From assembly GCF_030317205.1 (NCBI RefSeq), contig NZ_JASZYB010000001.1:124001-188000 (forward strand): 64,000 nt of DNA. Reading direction: 5' to 3'. Below are positions 9,872 to 20,871 of this stretch, one piece after another. The notes below the pieces were generated by a model, which saw nothing but the letters and a program-made list of their open reading frames with translations, was not told the origin of the DNA and ran no database searches. Origin of the DNA: Variovorax sp. J2L1-78. GTDB taxonomy: Bacteria > Pseudomonadota > Gammaproteobacteria > Burkholderiales > Burkholderiaceae_C. The first letter of the stretch is position 1, and the number at the start of each line of letters is the position of its first letter. Made by a program: the position numbers and the translations under genes.

Positions 9872-10365
9872 CGTCACGGCAGAGCGGCAAGGACGATGCA
9901 TCCGGCGGACAGCCGCTGGTGCTGCGGCTGGTCCGCAGCCGCGGGTTGCCACGCTCCGGCGCCTTCGCCATTCCGCCGGAAGGCGCCGGCCTGGCGGCGG
10001 CGTTGAATCTGGGGGGGCCGCCGCTGAGTCCCGTCGATAGCGAAGACGCCGACCGATGCTTCATTGCGCGGATCGACGGTCAATGGATGCTCAGCAATCA
10101 GAGCCGTTCATGGGTCTGTGCGCTGAACGGCCAGCGCATTGGCGTGGGCAAGCGGCCGGCGCTGTTCGATGGCGACGTGCTCGAGCTCGGGCTGCTGCGC
10201 TTCGAGGTCGACGCCATGCACGGTCCCGGCCACGGCACCGCCGAGGCCGCCCCGCCACCATGGGTGCGTTTGGACGAGCGCGATCCTCTGCCTCCTGCTG
10301 CGGATGAGAGCGTCGCCGAATTCGACCTGCGGCAGCGAGCCCGTCCGCCGGATTCCACCTGGTAG
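9868..10365 (+). CDS. Short FHA-domain protein coupled to TagF
   Basis: 165 residues starting at a GTG that overlaps the tagF-like stop (GTGA). The second half of an FHA-like beta sandwich can be recognised: the segment with NQSRSWVCALNGQRI followed by LFDGDVLELGLLRFEV matches the typical end of FHA domains. FHA domains bind phosphothreonine and, in T6SS, relay PpkA kinase signals opposed by TagF. The N-terminal strands are divergent and the long C-terminal part of typical Fha/TagH proteins is absent, so this is an FHA-only version or a truncated one. The pairing with TagF supports a shared regulatory role. Confidence 0.65.
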   Translation: MTSRQSGKDDASGGQPLVLRLVRSRGLPRSGAFAIPPEGAGLAAALNLGGPPLSPVDSEDADRCFIARIDGQWMLSNQSRSWVCALNGQRIGVGKRPALFDGDVLELGLLRFEVDAMHGPGHGTAEAAPPPWVRLDERDPLPPAADESVAEFDLRQRARPPDSTW

Positions 10366-10487
10366 CGATGGCGTGTCGCGTCGGCCGCTGCAGCGTCGGC
10401 GGTCAACCCGTATAGTGGCCGCTCGACAACCTCCCGCGCTGTGCCATGGCCGACCCGGCCGGTGCGCGCGTCTAGCAGGACTCTCGC

Positions 10488-14059
<3,572 letters not shown>

Positions 14060-14081
14060 TCATCGTCGCGCAAAGCGCCAG

Positions 14082-14118
14082 TGTGCGATGCGCCGAACGG
14101 CTGTGCGATGATCGCGCA
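14082..14118. promoter_or_regulatory. Candidate PobR operator: three TGTGCGAT-type repeats
   Basis: TGTGCGAT occurs at 14082-14089 and again at 14102-14109, with starts exactly 20 bp apart. An inverted copy, ATCGCGCA (one mismatch), is at 14111-14118 and makes a palindrome with the second. One palindrome plus one direct repeat is the arrangement described for PobR/PcaU operators. It lies 17 bases before the pobR ATG in the pobA-pobR divergent gap. Confidence 0.6.
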
Positions 14119-14135
14119 GCAACCGGTTGCCACCC

Positions 14136-14906
14136 ATGACCATCGCCAAACCCGACTTCATCGAAGGCATCGCCAAGGGCATGGCGGTGCTCGAGAGCTT
14201 CGACACCGAGCGGCAGCGCCTGAACGCCACGCAGGCCGCCGAGCGCGCCGGCCTCACCCGCGCGGCGGCGCGGCGCCACCTGCTCACGCTCGCGCATCTG
14301 GGCTATCTCGACACCGATGGCAGTTCGTTCTGGATGTCGCCCAAGGTGCTGCGCTTCTCGGGCAGCTACCTCGCCTCGTCGCGCCTGCCGCGGGCACTGC
14401 AACCCACGCTCAACCGCCTGGCGGCACAGACGCAGGAGTCCTTCTCGGCCGTCGTGCTCGACGGCGAAGAAGCGGTGATCGTCGCGCGCAGCGTGGCCTT
14501 CGGCGCGCCCACGCGCGTGCTGGCCTACGGCCTGCACCTGGGTGCGCGCCTGCCGGCGCATGCCACGTCGACCGGTCGCATGCTGCTCTCCGCGCTGAGC
14601 AGTGCGGAACTCGCACACTGGCTCAAGGGTCGCACGCTGGCGCGGCTCACCCCGCACACCGTGACGCAGACCACCGTGCTGCGGCGATGCCTGGCGCAGG
14701 TGCGCAAGGACGACCACTGCATTGCGAACGAAGAACACGAGCTCGGCGTGCAGGCGCTCGCCGTGCCGCTGCGCGACATGCGCGGGCGCACGGTCGCGGC
14801 GCTCAATGTCGTGCTGTCCGGCGCGCACCGCAGCGACGACGCCCTGCGCCGCGACCTGCTGCCGCTGCTGTACGAGGCGGCGCGCGAAGTGCGCGCCCTG
14901 CTCTGA
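14136..14906 (+). CDS. pobR: IclR-family regulator, PobR/PcaR-like
   Basis: A 256-residue IclR regulator of the PcaU/PobR branch. It starts TIAKPDFIEGIAKGMAVLESF, a hallmark of this branch. The winged helix with NATQAAERAGLTRAAARRHLL and the effector domain with EEHELGVQALAVPLRD follow. It is transcribed divergently from pobA, which makes activation of pobA in response to 4-hydroxybenzoate the best guess. Control of protocatechuate genes elsewhere is the alternative. The ATG at 14136 is preferred over a TTG three codons earlier. It is followed 13 bases later by a response regulator that is probably a separate function. Confidence 0.85.
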   Translation: MTIAKPDFIEGIAKGMAVLESFDTERQRLNATQAAERAGLTRAAARRHLLTLAHLGYLDTDGSSFWMSPKVLRFSGSYLASSRLPRALQPTLNRLAAQTQESFSAVVLDGEEAVIVARSVAFGAPTRVLAYGLHLGARLPAHATSTGRMLLSALSSAELAHWLKGRTLARLTPHTVTQTTVLRRCLAQVRKDDHCIANEEHELGVQALAVPLRDMRGRTVAALNVVLSGAHRSDDALRRDLLPLLYEAAREVRALL

Positions 14907-14919
14907 CCGGAAGACCCTC

Positions 14920-15579
14920 ATGCGACTGCTGCTGCTCGAAGACGACGTGATGATCGGCGAAGCCGTGCTCGACCTGCTGCGGGCCGAGCAATACGCCGTC
15001 GACTGGGTGAAGGATGGCGAGGCCGCCGAGAGTGCCTTGCGCGCCCAGCAGTACGACCTGGTGCTGCTTGACCTGGGCGTGCCCAAGCGCGACGGCCTCG
15101 AGGTGCTGCGCGGCCTGCGGGCGCGCAAGCAGCGCATGCCGGTGCTGATCGCCACCGCGCGCGATTCGGTGCAGCAGCGCATCGAGGGGCTCGACGCCGG
15201 GGCCGACGACTATGTGCTCAAGCCCTACGACCTCGACGAACTGCTCGCGCGCATCCGCGCCCTGCTGCGCCGCGCTGCGGGCCGCGCCGAGCCGGTCTAC
15301 GAGCACCTGGGCGTGAGCATCAACCCCGGCACGCGCGAAGCGTCGGTCAATGGCCAGCCGGTGATCCTCTCGGCGCGCGAATGGGCGGTGCTCGAGCCGC
15401 TCATCGCCCGACCCGGCCTGGTGCTGTCGCGTGCGCAGATCGAAGAGAAGCTCTACAGCTGGAAGGACGAGATCAGCAGCAACGCGGTCGAGGTGTACAT
15501 CCACGGCCTGCGCAAGAAACTGGGGGCCGACTTCATCCGCAACGTGCGGGGCGTGGGCTACATGGTTCCCAAGGCATGA
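14920..15579 (+). CDS. OmpR/PmrA-type response regulator
   Basis: A 219-residue two-component regulator. The receiver domain (1-120) has the acidic pair ED8-D9 and phospho-acceptor D51 (LVLLDLGVP), and K101 in the VLKPYD motif. The C-terminal winged helix (about 125-219) ends in VRGVGYMV. The overall sequence resembles the QseB/PmrA/TctD branch. The stop overlaps the start of the sensor kinase (ATGA), so the two are translated together. A box resembling PmrA/QseB sites lies before the downstream HtrA gene, suggesting direct control of that gene. Confidence 0.92.
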   Translation: MRLLLLEDDVMIGEAVLDLLRAEQYAVDWVKDGEAAESALRAQQYDLVLLDLGVPKRDGLEVLRGLRARKQRMPVLIATARDSVQQRIEGLDAGADDYVLKPYDLDELLARIRALLRRAAGRAEPVYEHLGVSINPGTREASVNGQPVILSAREWAVLEPLIARPGLVLSRAQIEEKLYSWKDEISSNAVEVYIHGLRKKLGADFIRNVRGVGYMVPKA

Positions 15580-16931
15580 GCTTCGTGCCGACCTCGCCGT
15601 CGTCGCTTTTTGGCTCGCTGCGCGCGCGCCTGCTGCTGTTCCTGCTGGCCGCCATCGTGCTCGCCGCGGGCGCGCAGGCCTTCGTCGCCTACCGCACCGT
15701 GCTCAAGGAAGCCGACGAGATCTTCGACTACCACATGCAGCAGATGGCGCTGTCGCTGCGTTCTGGCCTGCCGCCGAGTTCTGCGGTCGGTGGCATCGGC
15801 GGAGCGGAGCAGAACTTCGAGTTCGTGGTGCAGGTGTGGACGGCCGACGGCGTGCGCATCTTCGAGTCGGCCGAGCAGGCCGCGCTGCCGCAGATCGCGG
15901 TGCTGGGCTTCGCCGACGTGCGTGCGCGCGGCACCACCTACCGCGTGTTCTCGATGCAGACGCGCAGCCTGGTGATCCAGGTGGCGCAGGACATGGCGGT
16001 GCGCCGGCAGATGGCGCGCGCGCTGGCGGTGCGCACGGTCATGCCGGTGGCCTTGATGGCGCCGATCCTGATGCTGGTCGTGTGGTGGGTCGTCAGCCGT
16101 TCGCTCGCACCGGTGGCACGGGTGCGGCGCCAGGTGGCCGCGCGCCAGGCCGACGACCTGTCGCCGGTCGGCGAGGAGGGCCTGCCCGACGAGGTGCGCC
16201 CGCTGGTGCAGGAACTCAACCTGTTGTTCGAGCGCGTGCGCCACGCCTTCGACGCGCAGAAGCATTTCGTGGCCGATGCCGCGCACGAATTGCGATCGCC
16301 GCTCGCGGCGCTCAAGCTGCAGGTGCAGGGACTGCAGCGCGCGAACGACGAGGCCACGCGCACGCTGGCCACAGGCCGGCTCGCGGCCGGCATCGACCGC
16401 GCGACCAAGCTGGTCGAGCAGATGCTCGCGCTCGCGCGACACGAGGCCAGCGTGGCGGCGGGCGCGGCGGCGGAGGCTGTCGACCTGCCCGCGCTCGCGC
16501 GGCTGGCCATCTCCGACGTGGTGGCGGCGGCGCAGGCGCGGCGCATCGACATCGGGCTCGACCAGGCCGATGCGGCCGTCGTGCAGGGCCACCCCGAGGC
16601 GCTGCGCATGCTGCTGCGCAACCTGCTGGACAACGCCGTGAAGTACACGCCCGAGGGCGGTCGCGTCGACCTGCGCATTGCCGCTGACGACAGTGGGGTC
16701 GAGCTGCAGGTGGACGACAGCGGCCCCGGCCTGCCGGTCGAAGAACGCGAACGCGTGCTCGACCGCTTCTACCGCGCCGGCCAGGCGCAGATGGCGCAGG
16801 CGCCCGGCAGCGGCCTGGGCCTGGCGATCGTCAAGTCGATCGCGGACCTGCACGGCGCCACTGTCGTGCTGGGCGCGTCGGAACGGCTCGGCGGCCTGCG
16901 CGTCGTCGTGCGCTTTCCCCGCGGCCGCTGA
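15576..16931 (+). CDS. Sensor histidine kinase, QseC/TctE-like
   Basis: A 451-residue inner-membrane kinase. A first membrane segment at about residues 14-37 and a second near 155-175 bracket a periplasmic domain of about 115 residues. HAMP, HisKA (phospho-acceptor His in DAAHELRSPLAALKLQ) and HATPase domains follow, with N box NLLDNAVKYTP, G1 DSGPG and G2 GSGLGLAIV. The ATGA overlap couples it to the response regulator. The downstream HtrA protease suggests that it senses envelope or outer-membrane disturbance; this is inference from context. Confidence 0.92.
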   Translation: MSFVPTSPSSLFGSLRARLLLFLLAAIVLAAGAQAFVAYRTVLKEADEIFDYHMQQMALSLRSGLPPSSAVGGIGGAEQNFEFVVQVWTADGVRIFESAEQAALPQIAVLGFADVRARGTTYRVFSMQTRSLVIQVAQDMAVRRQMARALAVRTVMPVALMAPILMLVVWWVVSRSLAPVARVRRQVAARQADDLSPVGEEGLPDEVRPLVQELNLLFERVRHAFDAQKHFVADAAHELRSPLAALKLQVQGLQRANDEATRTLATGRLAAGIDRATKLVEQMLALARHEASVAAGAAAEAVDLPALARLAISDVVAAAQARRIDIGLDQADAAVVQGHPEALRMLLRNLLDNAVKYTPEGGRVDLRIAADDSGVELQVDDSGPGLPVEERERVLDRFYRAGQAQMAQAPGSGLGLAIVKSIADLHGATVVLGASERLGGLRVVVRFPRGR

Positions 16932-16940
16932 ACCGCCGCG

Positions 16941-16963
16941 GCATGCGGCACGGCGCCGCATGC
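16941..16963 (+). repeat. Perfect 9-bp inverted repeat after the sensor kinase
   Basis: GCATGCGGC and GCCGCATGC flank a 5-base loop just after the kinase stop. A strong RNA hairpin is expected but there is no T tract, so it may stabilise the upstream mRNA or act as a weak terminator. It ends at the first base of the PmrA-like box. Confidence 0.6.
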
Positions 16964-16979
16964 TTAAGCGTTGCCTAAG
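16963..16979 (+). promoter_or_regulatory. PmrA/QseB-like response-regulator box before htrA
   Basis: CTTAAG-N5-CCTAAG, one base off the direct repeat YTTAAK-N5-YTTAAK known for PmrA/QseB-type regulators. It lies 60 bases before the HtrA ATG and downstream of a response-regulator/kinase pair of the same subfamily. Confidence 0.5.
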
Positions 16980-17038
16980 TCTGGGCGCGCACATTCCTTT
17001 CCATCGTGTTTCATCCCACACCCTCGAAAGGAATCTCC

Positions 17039-18502
17039 ATGAACACCCGACTGACTTCGACCAAAGGCCTCGTGCTGGCGCTGGCGTCCGCCGGCGTGAT
17101 CGGCGCGGTGGGCACCGGCGCCTACACCAGCGCGCGTGCCGTGGCGACGCCCCCGGCCGCGACCGCGCCCGCCGCGCCGCTGGTGACGATGCCCGACTTC
17201 TCCACCATCACCCAGCGCGACGGCCCGGCGGTGGTGAACATCAGCGTCACCGGCACCACCAAGACCTCGTTCGACGGTACCGCCGGCATGGACCCGGACG
17301 ACCCGATGGCCGAGTTCTTCCGCCGCTTCGGCGGGCAGATCGGCCCGCGCGGTCGGCAGCAGGAACGCGAAGTGCCCACGCGCGGCCAGGGCTCGGGCTT
17401 CATCGTGAGCGCCGACGGCACCATCCTTACCAACGCCCACGTGGTGAAGGACGCGAAGGAGGTCACCGTCAAGCTGACCGACCGCCGCGAGTTCCGCGCC
17501 AAGGTGCTGGGCGCCGACGAGAAAACCGACATCGCTGTGCTCAAGATCGATGCGAAGGACCTGCCGACCGTCGCGCTCGGCAGCACCAAGGACCTGAAGG
17601 TCGGCGAATGGGTGCTGGCCATCGGCTCGCCCTTCGGTTTCGAGAACACCGTGACCGCCGGCGTGGTGAGCGCCAAGGGCCGCTCGCTGCCCGACGACAG
17701 CTATGTGCCCTTCATCCAGACCGACGTGGCGATCAACCCGGGCAACTCCGGCGGCCCGCTGCTCAACACGCGTGGCGAGGTGGTGGGCATCAACTCGCAG
17801 ATCTACAGCCGCAGTGGTGGCTACCAGGGTGTGTCCTTCGCGATCCCGATCGACGTGGCGGTGCAGATCAAGGACCAGATCGTCGCCACCGGCAAGGCGA
17901 GCCACGCGCGCCTGGGCGTCGCGGTGCAGGAAGTGAACCAGGCCTTCGCTGATTCCTTCAAGCTCGACAAGCCCGAAGGCGCGCTGGTGTCGAACGTCGA
18001 GAAGGGCAGCCCGGGCGACAAGGCCGGCCTGCGCTCGGGCGACGTGATCCGCGCGGTCGACGGGCAGCCCATCGTGTCGTCCGGCGACCTGCCGGCCGTC
18101 ATCGGCCAGCGCAAGCCGGGCAGCCAGGTCACGCTGGACGTGTGGCGCCAGGGCGCGCGCGAGCAGATCACCGCGAAGCTCGGCGATGCGTCCGAGAAGG
18201 GCAGCGTCGTCGCCAAGAACGACGAGGCGACGGGCAAGGGCAAGCTGGGCCTGGCGTTGCGCCCGCTGCAGCCGCAGGAGAAGCGCGAGGCGGAAGTCGA
18301 GAGCGGGCTGCTGATCGAAGACGCCGGCGGCCCCTCAGCCATGGCCGGGGTCCAGCCGGGCGACGTGCTGCTGGCCATCAACGGCACGCCCGCCCAGAGC
18401 GTGGAGCAGGTGCGGGAAGTGGCCGCCAAGGCCGGCAAATCCGTGGCGCTGCTGATTCAGCGCGGCGGCGATCGGATCTTCGTGCCGGTGCGCATCGGCT
18501 GA
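17039..18502 (+). CDS. degQ: Periplasmic serine protease/chaperone, DegP/DegQ (HtrA) family
   Basis: A 487-residue HtrA protease that degrades or refolds misfolded envelope proteins. An N-terminal signal segment or anchor (about 8-35) is followed by the trypsin-like domain with triad H134 (TNAHVV), D164 (KTDIAVLKI) and S237 (NPGNSGGP). Two PDZ domains occupy roughly 275-370 and 385-485. ATG at 17039 with AAAGGA upstream. It lies just downstream of the response regulator/kinase pair, as in CpxRA- or AlgU/MucD-like stress units. The orthology class (DegP, DegQ or MucD) cannot be settled without a tree. Confidence 0.92.
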   Translation: MNTRLTSTKGLVLALASAGVIGAVGTGAYTSARAVATPPAATAPAAPLVTMPDFSTITQRDGPAVVNISVTGTTKTSFDGTAGMDPDDPMAEFFRRFGGQIGPRGRQQEREVPTRGQGSGFIVSADGTILTNAHVVKDAKEVTVKLTDRREFRAKVLGADEKTDIAVLKIDAKDLPTVALGSTKDLKVGEWVLAIGSPFGFENTVTAGVVSAKGRSLPDDSYVPFIQTDVAINPGNSGGPLLNTRGEVVGINSQIYSRSGGYQGVSFAIPIDVAVQIKDQIVATGKASHARLGVAVQEVNQAFADSFKLDKPEGALVSNVEKGSPGDKAGLRSGDVIRAVDGQPIVSSGDLPAVIGQRKPGSQVTLDVWRQGAREQITAKLGDASEKGSVVAKNDEATGKGKLGLALRPLQPQEKREAEVESGLLIEDAGGPSAMAGVQPGDVLLAINGTPAQSVEQVREVAAKAGKSVALLIQRGGDRIFVPVRIG

Positions 18503-18532
18503 TCAGTTCGCTGTCAGCGCCGATTCCGGCGG

Positions 18533-18565
18533 AACCCGCCCTTCTTTCTGGAGGGCGGGTTTTTT
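18533..18565 (+). terminator. Rho-independent terminator of the HtrA gene
   Basis: A 9-bp stem (AACCCGCCC / GGGCGGGTT) with an 11-base loop is followed by a T tract, 30 bases after the stop. Confidence 0.9.
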
Positions 18566-18788
18566 CATGGGCGGGCCGCAGCGTTAACCAGTACACAAAA
18601 TAACGATCTATTCCTGTCAAATCAGACAATGTCATTTGCGTCGCGTGTAACCAGAGACAAATGTGTTGAGAATGCAAGCATCGTGAGCCCAAACGCCGAC
18701 GTCGAAAACGACGCGGATCAAATGGGGGTGGCGCGGCCCTGGGAGGGGGCGCGTTGCAAGGGCTCCATGACAGTGAATAAGAAGATCC

Positions 18789-19709
18789 ATGAAAGACTTT
18801 TCACTTGCCGACGTGCGCTTGTTCATCAAGGCCGTCGAATTGGGCGGATTGACGCTCGCCGCCGATGTGCTGGATGTCCCGAAGGCCTCCGCATCTCGCC
18901 AATTGCAGCGTCTGGAGGCCAGCGTCGGCCACGTGCTGCTGCACCGGGGCGCGGCCCGGTTCGCATTGACGGAAGAAGGGCGCCAGTTCTTCGAGACGGC
19001 GGTCGACATGCTCCGTGCCGTCGACCGGGCGATGTCGAGCCTCTACGCCGACGAGCGCGCCCTGACCGGCCGCCTGCGCATCGCCGCGCCGACCTATGCA
19101 GGCCGCCAACTCCTCGCCGCGCATCTGCCGGATTTCATGGCCGCCCACCCGCAGTTGCAGCTGTCGCTCGAGCTGGGCAATGGCCATGTCGACCTCTTCC
19201 GTGACGAGGCGGACGTGCTGCTGCGACTCGGGCGCGAGGGCTGCGAGGAACTGGTGGCGCGTCGACTGGCCACCGTGCCGATGCTGCTGTGCGCCTCACC
19301 GGCCTATCTGGGACGAAGCGCCGCCATCGTCACCCTGTCCGACCTGGCGGGCCACGCCTTCCTGATCGGCGGCGCGCACCGCCGGGTCGGCGAGATGACC
19401 GTGCCCACGGTGGGCCAGCCGCGCAGCATCGCTGCGGCGACGGTCCTGCATTGCAACGACCCGGACCTGCTGCTGGCGCTGGCGCGCACCGGTCGCGGCA
19501 TTGCCCTGGTGCCCGCCGCTTTGGCGGCGGAGGCGCTGGAAAAGGGTGAACTGGTGGCCGTGCTGCCGTTCGTTCCTCTGGCGGAGGAAGAGATCAACCT
19601 GGTCTTCCTCCCGGGTCGCCGCAATTCCAGAAAGATCAGGGCGTTCGTCGAATATCTTCTGGATGCAACGCAAGCCGAACGCCCGGCTGGCATCCGCCAA
19701 ATCTCCTAA
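18789..19709 (+). CDS. LysR-family transcriptional regulator
   Basis: A 306-residue LTTR. The N-terminal winged HTH (residues 1-60; LTLAADVLDVPKASASRQLQ) is followed by a periplasmic-binding-protein-like effector domain. The divergent helix with SASRQLQRLE is typical of the AaeR/DsdC-like branch that often acts on transport or efflux genes. It is preceded by a relatively AT-rich 220-bp region and followed on the same strand by the DUF11 surface gene cluster after a 397-bp gap. It may control that cluster, but LTTRs more often regulate a divergent gene and none is present here. Confidence 0.88.
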   Translation: MKDFSLADVRLFIKAVELGGLTLAADVLDVPKASASRQLQRLEASVGHVLLHRGAARFALTEEGRQFFETAVDMLRAVDRAMSSLYADERALTGRLRIAAPTYAGRQLLAAHLPDFMAAHPQLQLSLELGNGHVDLFRDEADVLLRLGREGCEELVARRLATVPMLLCASPAYLGRSAAIVTLSDLAGHAFLIGGAHRRVGEMTVPTVGQPRSIAAATVLHCNDPDLLLALARTGRGIALVPAALAAEALEKGELVAVLPFVPLAEEEINLVFLPGRRNSRKIRAFVEYLLDATQAERPAGIRQIS

Positions 19710-19901
19710 TTGTCAACCAATTGATTCTTGGTGGCCGATGCGATGGCAAGGCGCATTCGCCGCCTTGGTTGTCGGAAATGGAACCGCCGGTACCGGCTGC
19801 GAAGTGTGAACTAGTTCCGGTATTTTGCGCGCCCGGGTAGGTATATTTATTCACATTCAAAAATAAGAATTTCTTCGACACCGGCACAGGGGACGGGTCG
19901 A

Positions 19902-19938
19902 GTCAATTCCAACGGCCCGTCAGTGGCCCGGAATTGAC
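19902..19938 (+). repeat. Perfect inverted repeat in the surface-locus leader
   Basis: GTCAATTCC (19902-19910) and GGAATTGAC (19930-19938) are separated by 19 bases that contain a further GGCC pairing. This could be an operator or an RNA hairpin in the 5' leader. Confidence 0.55.
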
Positions 19939-20034
19939 GGCTGAATAACAACAGAAGTATTTCGAGGGATTCCTTTCTTTTAAAGATTGCTGCCGTGCTG
20001 CAGCCCGCGGGGGGCGTGCGCGTCTGCAATGGAT

Positions 20035-20091
20035 CGGCGGCCCGAGCCGTCGTGGGTGCGACGGGCCGTGTCGGGCCGCCGCTTGTCTTTT
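20035..20091 (+). terminator. Terminator-like hairpin just before the first DUF11 gene
   Basis: An 11-bp perfect stem (CGGCGGCCCGA 20035-20045 / TCGGGCCGCCG 20071-20081) encloses a second 6-bp stem (CCGTCG/CGACGG). It is followed by CTTGTCTTTT and then directly by the ribosome binding site. As a terminator it would attenuate the downstream gene. Confidence 0.55.
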
Positions 20092-20106
20092 GAACTGGAG
20101 CATCCA

Positions 20107-20733
20107 ATGCCAACTACAACATCGACTCAAGCTTTCTTCCTCCGGCGCGACGCTGCGCCTTGGCACCGTGTCGCGCGCCTGGGCGTCGGCGTCCTGCTGG
20201 GGGCCGCGTGTGCCTTCTCCACCGTCGCGCAAACCGGGTCGCCCCTGGCCAAGGCCATGGAGACCGCCGCCGTGACCGTGGAGCTCCAGCAATCCAAGGT
20301 GGTCCAGGCTACCGACGGCAAGGAGCAACTGCTCGATGCGGCATCGGTCAAGCCCGGCGACGTGCTCGAGTACACGGTGACCTACACCAACAAGACCGGC
20401 AAGCCGGTGTCGGGCCTGGTCGCCGACCTGCCGATTCCGGAAGGGCTCGAGTACCTGCCGCGCAGTGCCAAGCCGGGTGCGACCCTGGTGAAGGCGGCGG
20501 TGAAAGACGGTGCGTTCGCCGCCGAGCCGCTGATGCGCAAGACCCGGGACGGCAAGGCCGAACCCGTGCCGTACAGCGACTACCGCGCGCTGCGCTGGAC
20601 GCTGGGCCAGCTGCCCGCGGGCGGCGTGGCGTCGGTCAGCGCGCGCGCCAAGGTCGAAGTCGTGGTGCCGCCGGTGCCTAAGACCGCGAGTGCGACGCCG
20701 CCGGCCACGCCGTCCGCCAGCGCGCTGCACTGA
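20107..20733 (+). CDS. Small exported DUF11-type protein
   Basis: 208 residues. A signal peptide (about 1-41, ending in a short Ala-rich region) is followed by one DUF11-like beta-sandwich with the hallmark DVLEYTVTYTNKTGKPVSGLVADLPIPEGL, and by a proline/alanine-rich tail. DUF11 (TIGR01451) domains are stalk or adhesive modules of surface proteins. ATG at 20107 has CTGGAG 8 bases upstream. It is the first of four co-directional genes that all carry DUF11-type domains. It could be a periplasmic or surface partner of the giant proteins downstream. There are no membrane segments beyond the signal and no known anchoring motif. Confidence 0.75.
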   Translation: MPTTTSTQAFFLRRDAAPWHRVARLGVGVLLGAACAFSTVAQTGSPLAKAMETAAVTVELQQSKVVQATDGKEQLLDAASVKPGDVLEYTVTYTNKTGKPVSGLVADLPIPEGLEYLPRSAKPGATLVKAAVKDGAFAAEPLMRKTRDGKAEPVPYSDYRALRWTLGQLPAGGVASVSARAKVEVVVPPVPKTASATPPATPSASALH

Positions 20734-20789
20734 CCGTGGCCTCGCTTGGTTGTCCCGCTCTCTCTTTCCTTCGACCGACAACGCGCGAT

Positions 20790-20850
20790 CCGGTGGATGC
20801 CTTCCCTTCGGGAAGCGCATCGGCCGGGTTCTTCCTGTTCCCTTTCTTTT
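20790..20850 (+). terminator. Hairpin with T-rich tail between DUF11 genes 1 and 2
   Basis: Nested stems CCGG/CCGG, GATGC/GCATC and CTTCCC/GGGAAG with a 3-base loop are followed by a T/C-rich run ending CTTTT, immediately before the Shine-Dalgarno of the next gene. It could act as a leaky terminator; weaker than the others. Confidence 0.4.
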
Positions 20851-20871
20851 GACAACCGAGGAGAAAACCAA

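Larger units (their letters stand above)
19710..20106 (+). promoter_or_regulatory. Long upstream region of the DUF11 surface locus
   Basis: 397 bases without a gene. They hold AATTG-N5-CAATT at the LysR stop (19708-19722) and a clearly AT-rich patch at about 19838-19880, which is the best place for a promoter. A perfect 9-bp inverted repeat at 19902-19938 and a terminator-like hairpin at 20035-20091 follow. The size and structure suggest a long regulated 5' leader. No promoter hexamers with good spacing could be fixed. Confidence 0.45.

Noticed and set aside
18599..18665. AT-rich stretch with TGTCAA (TTGACA on the minus strand) and CATTTG/CAAATG before the LysR gene
   Set aside because: No -10 at a proper distance on either strand could be fixed, and the LysR gene has no divergent neighbour. 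Left as an ordinary upstream region.
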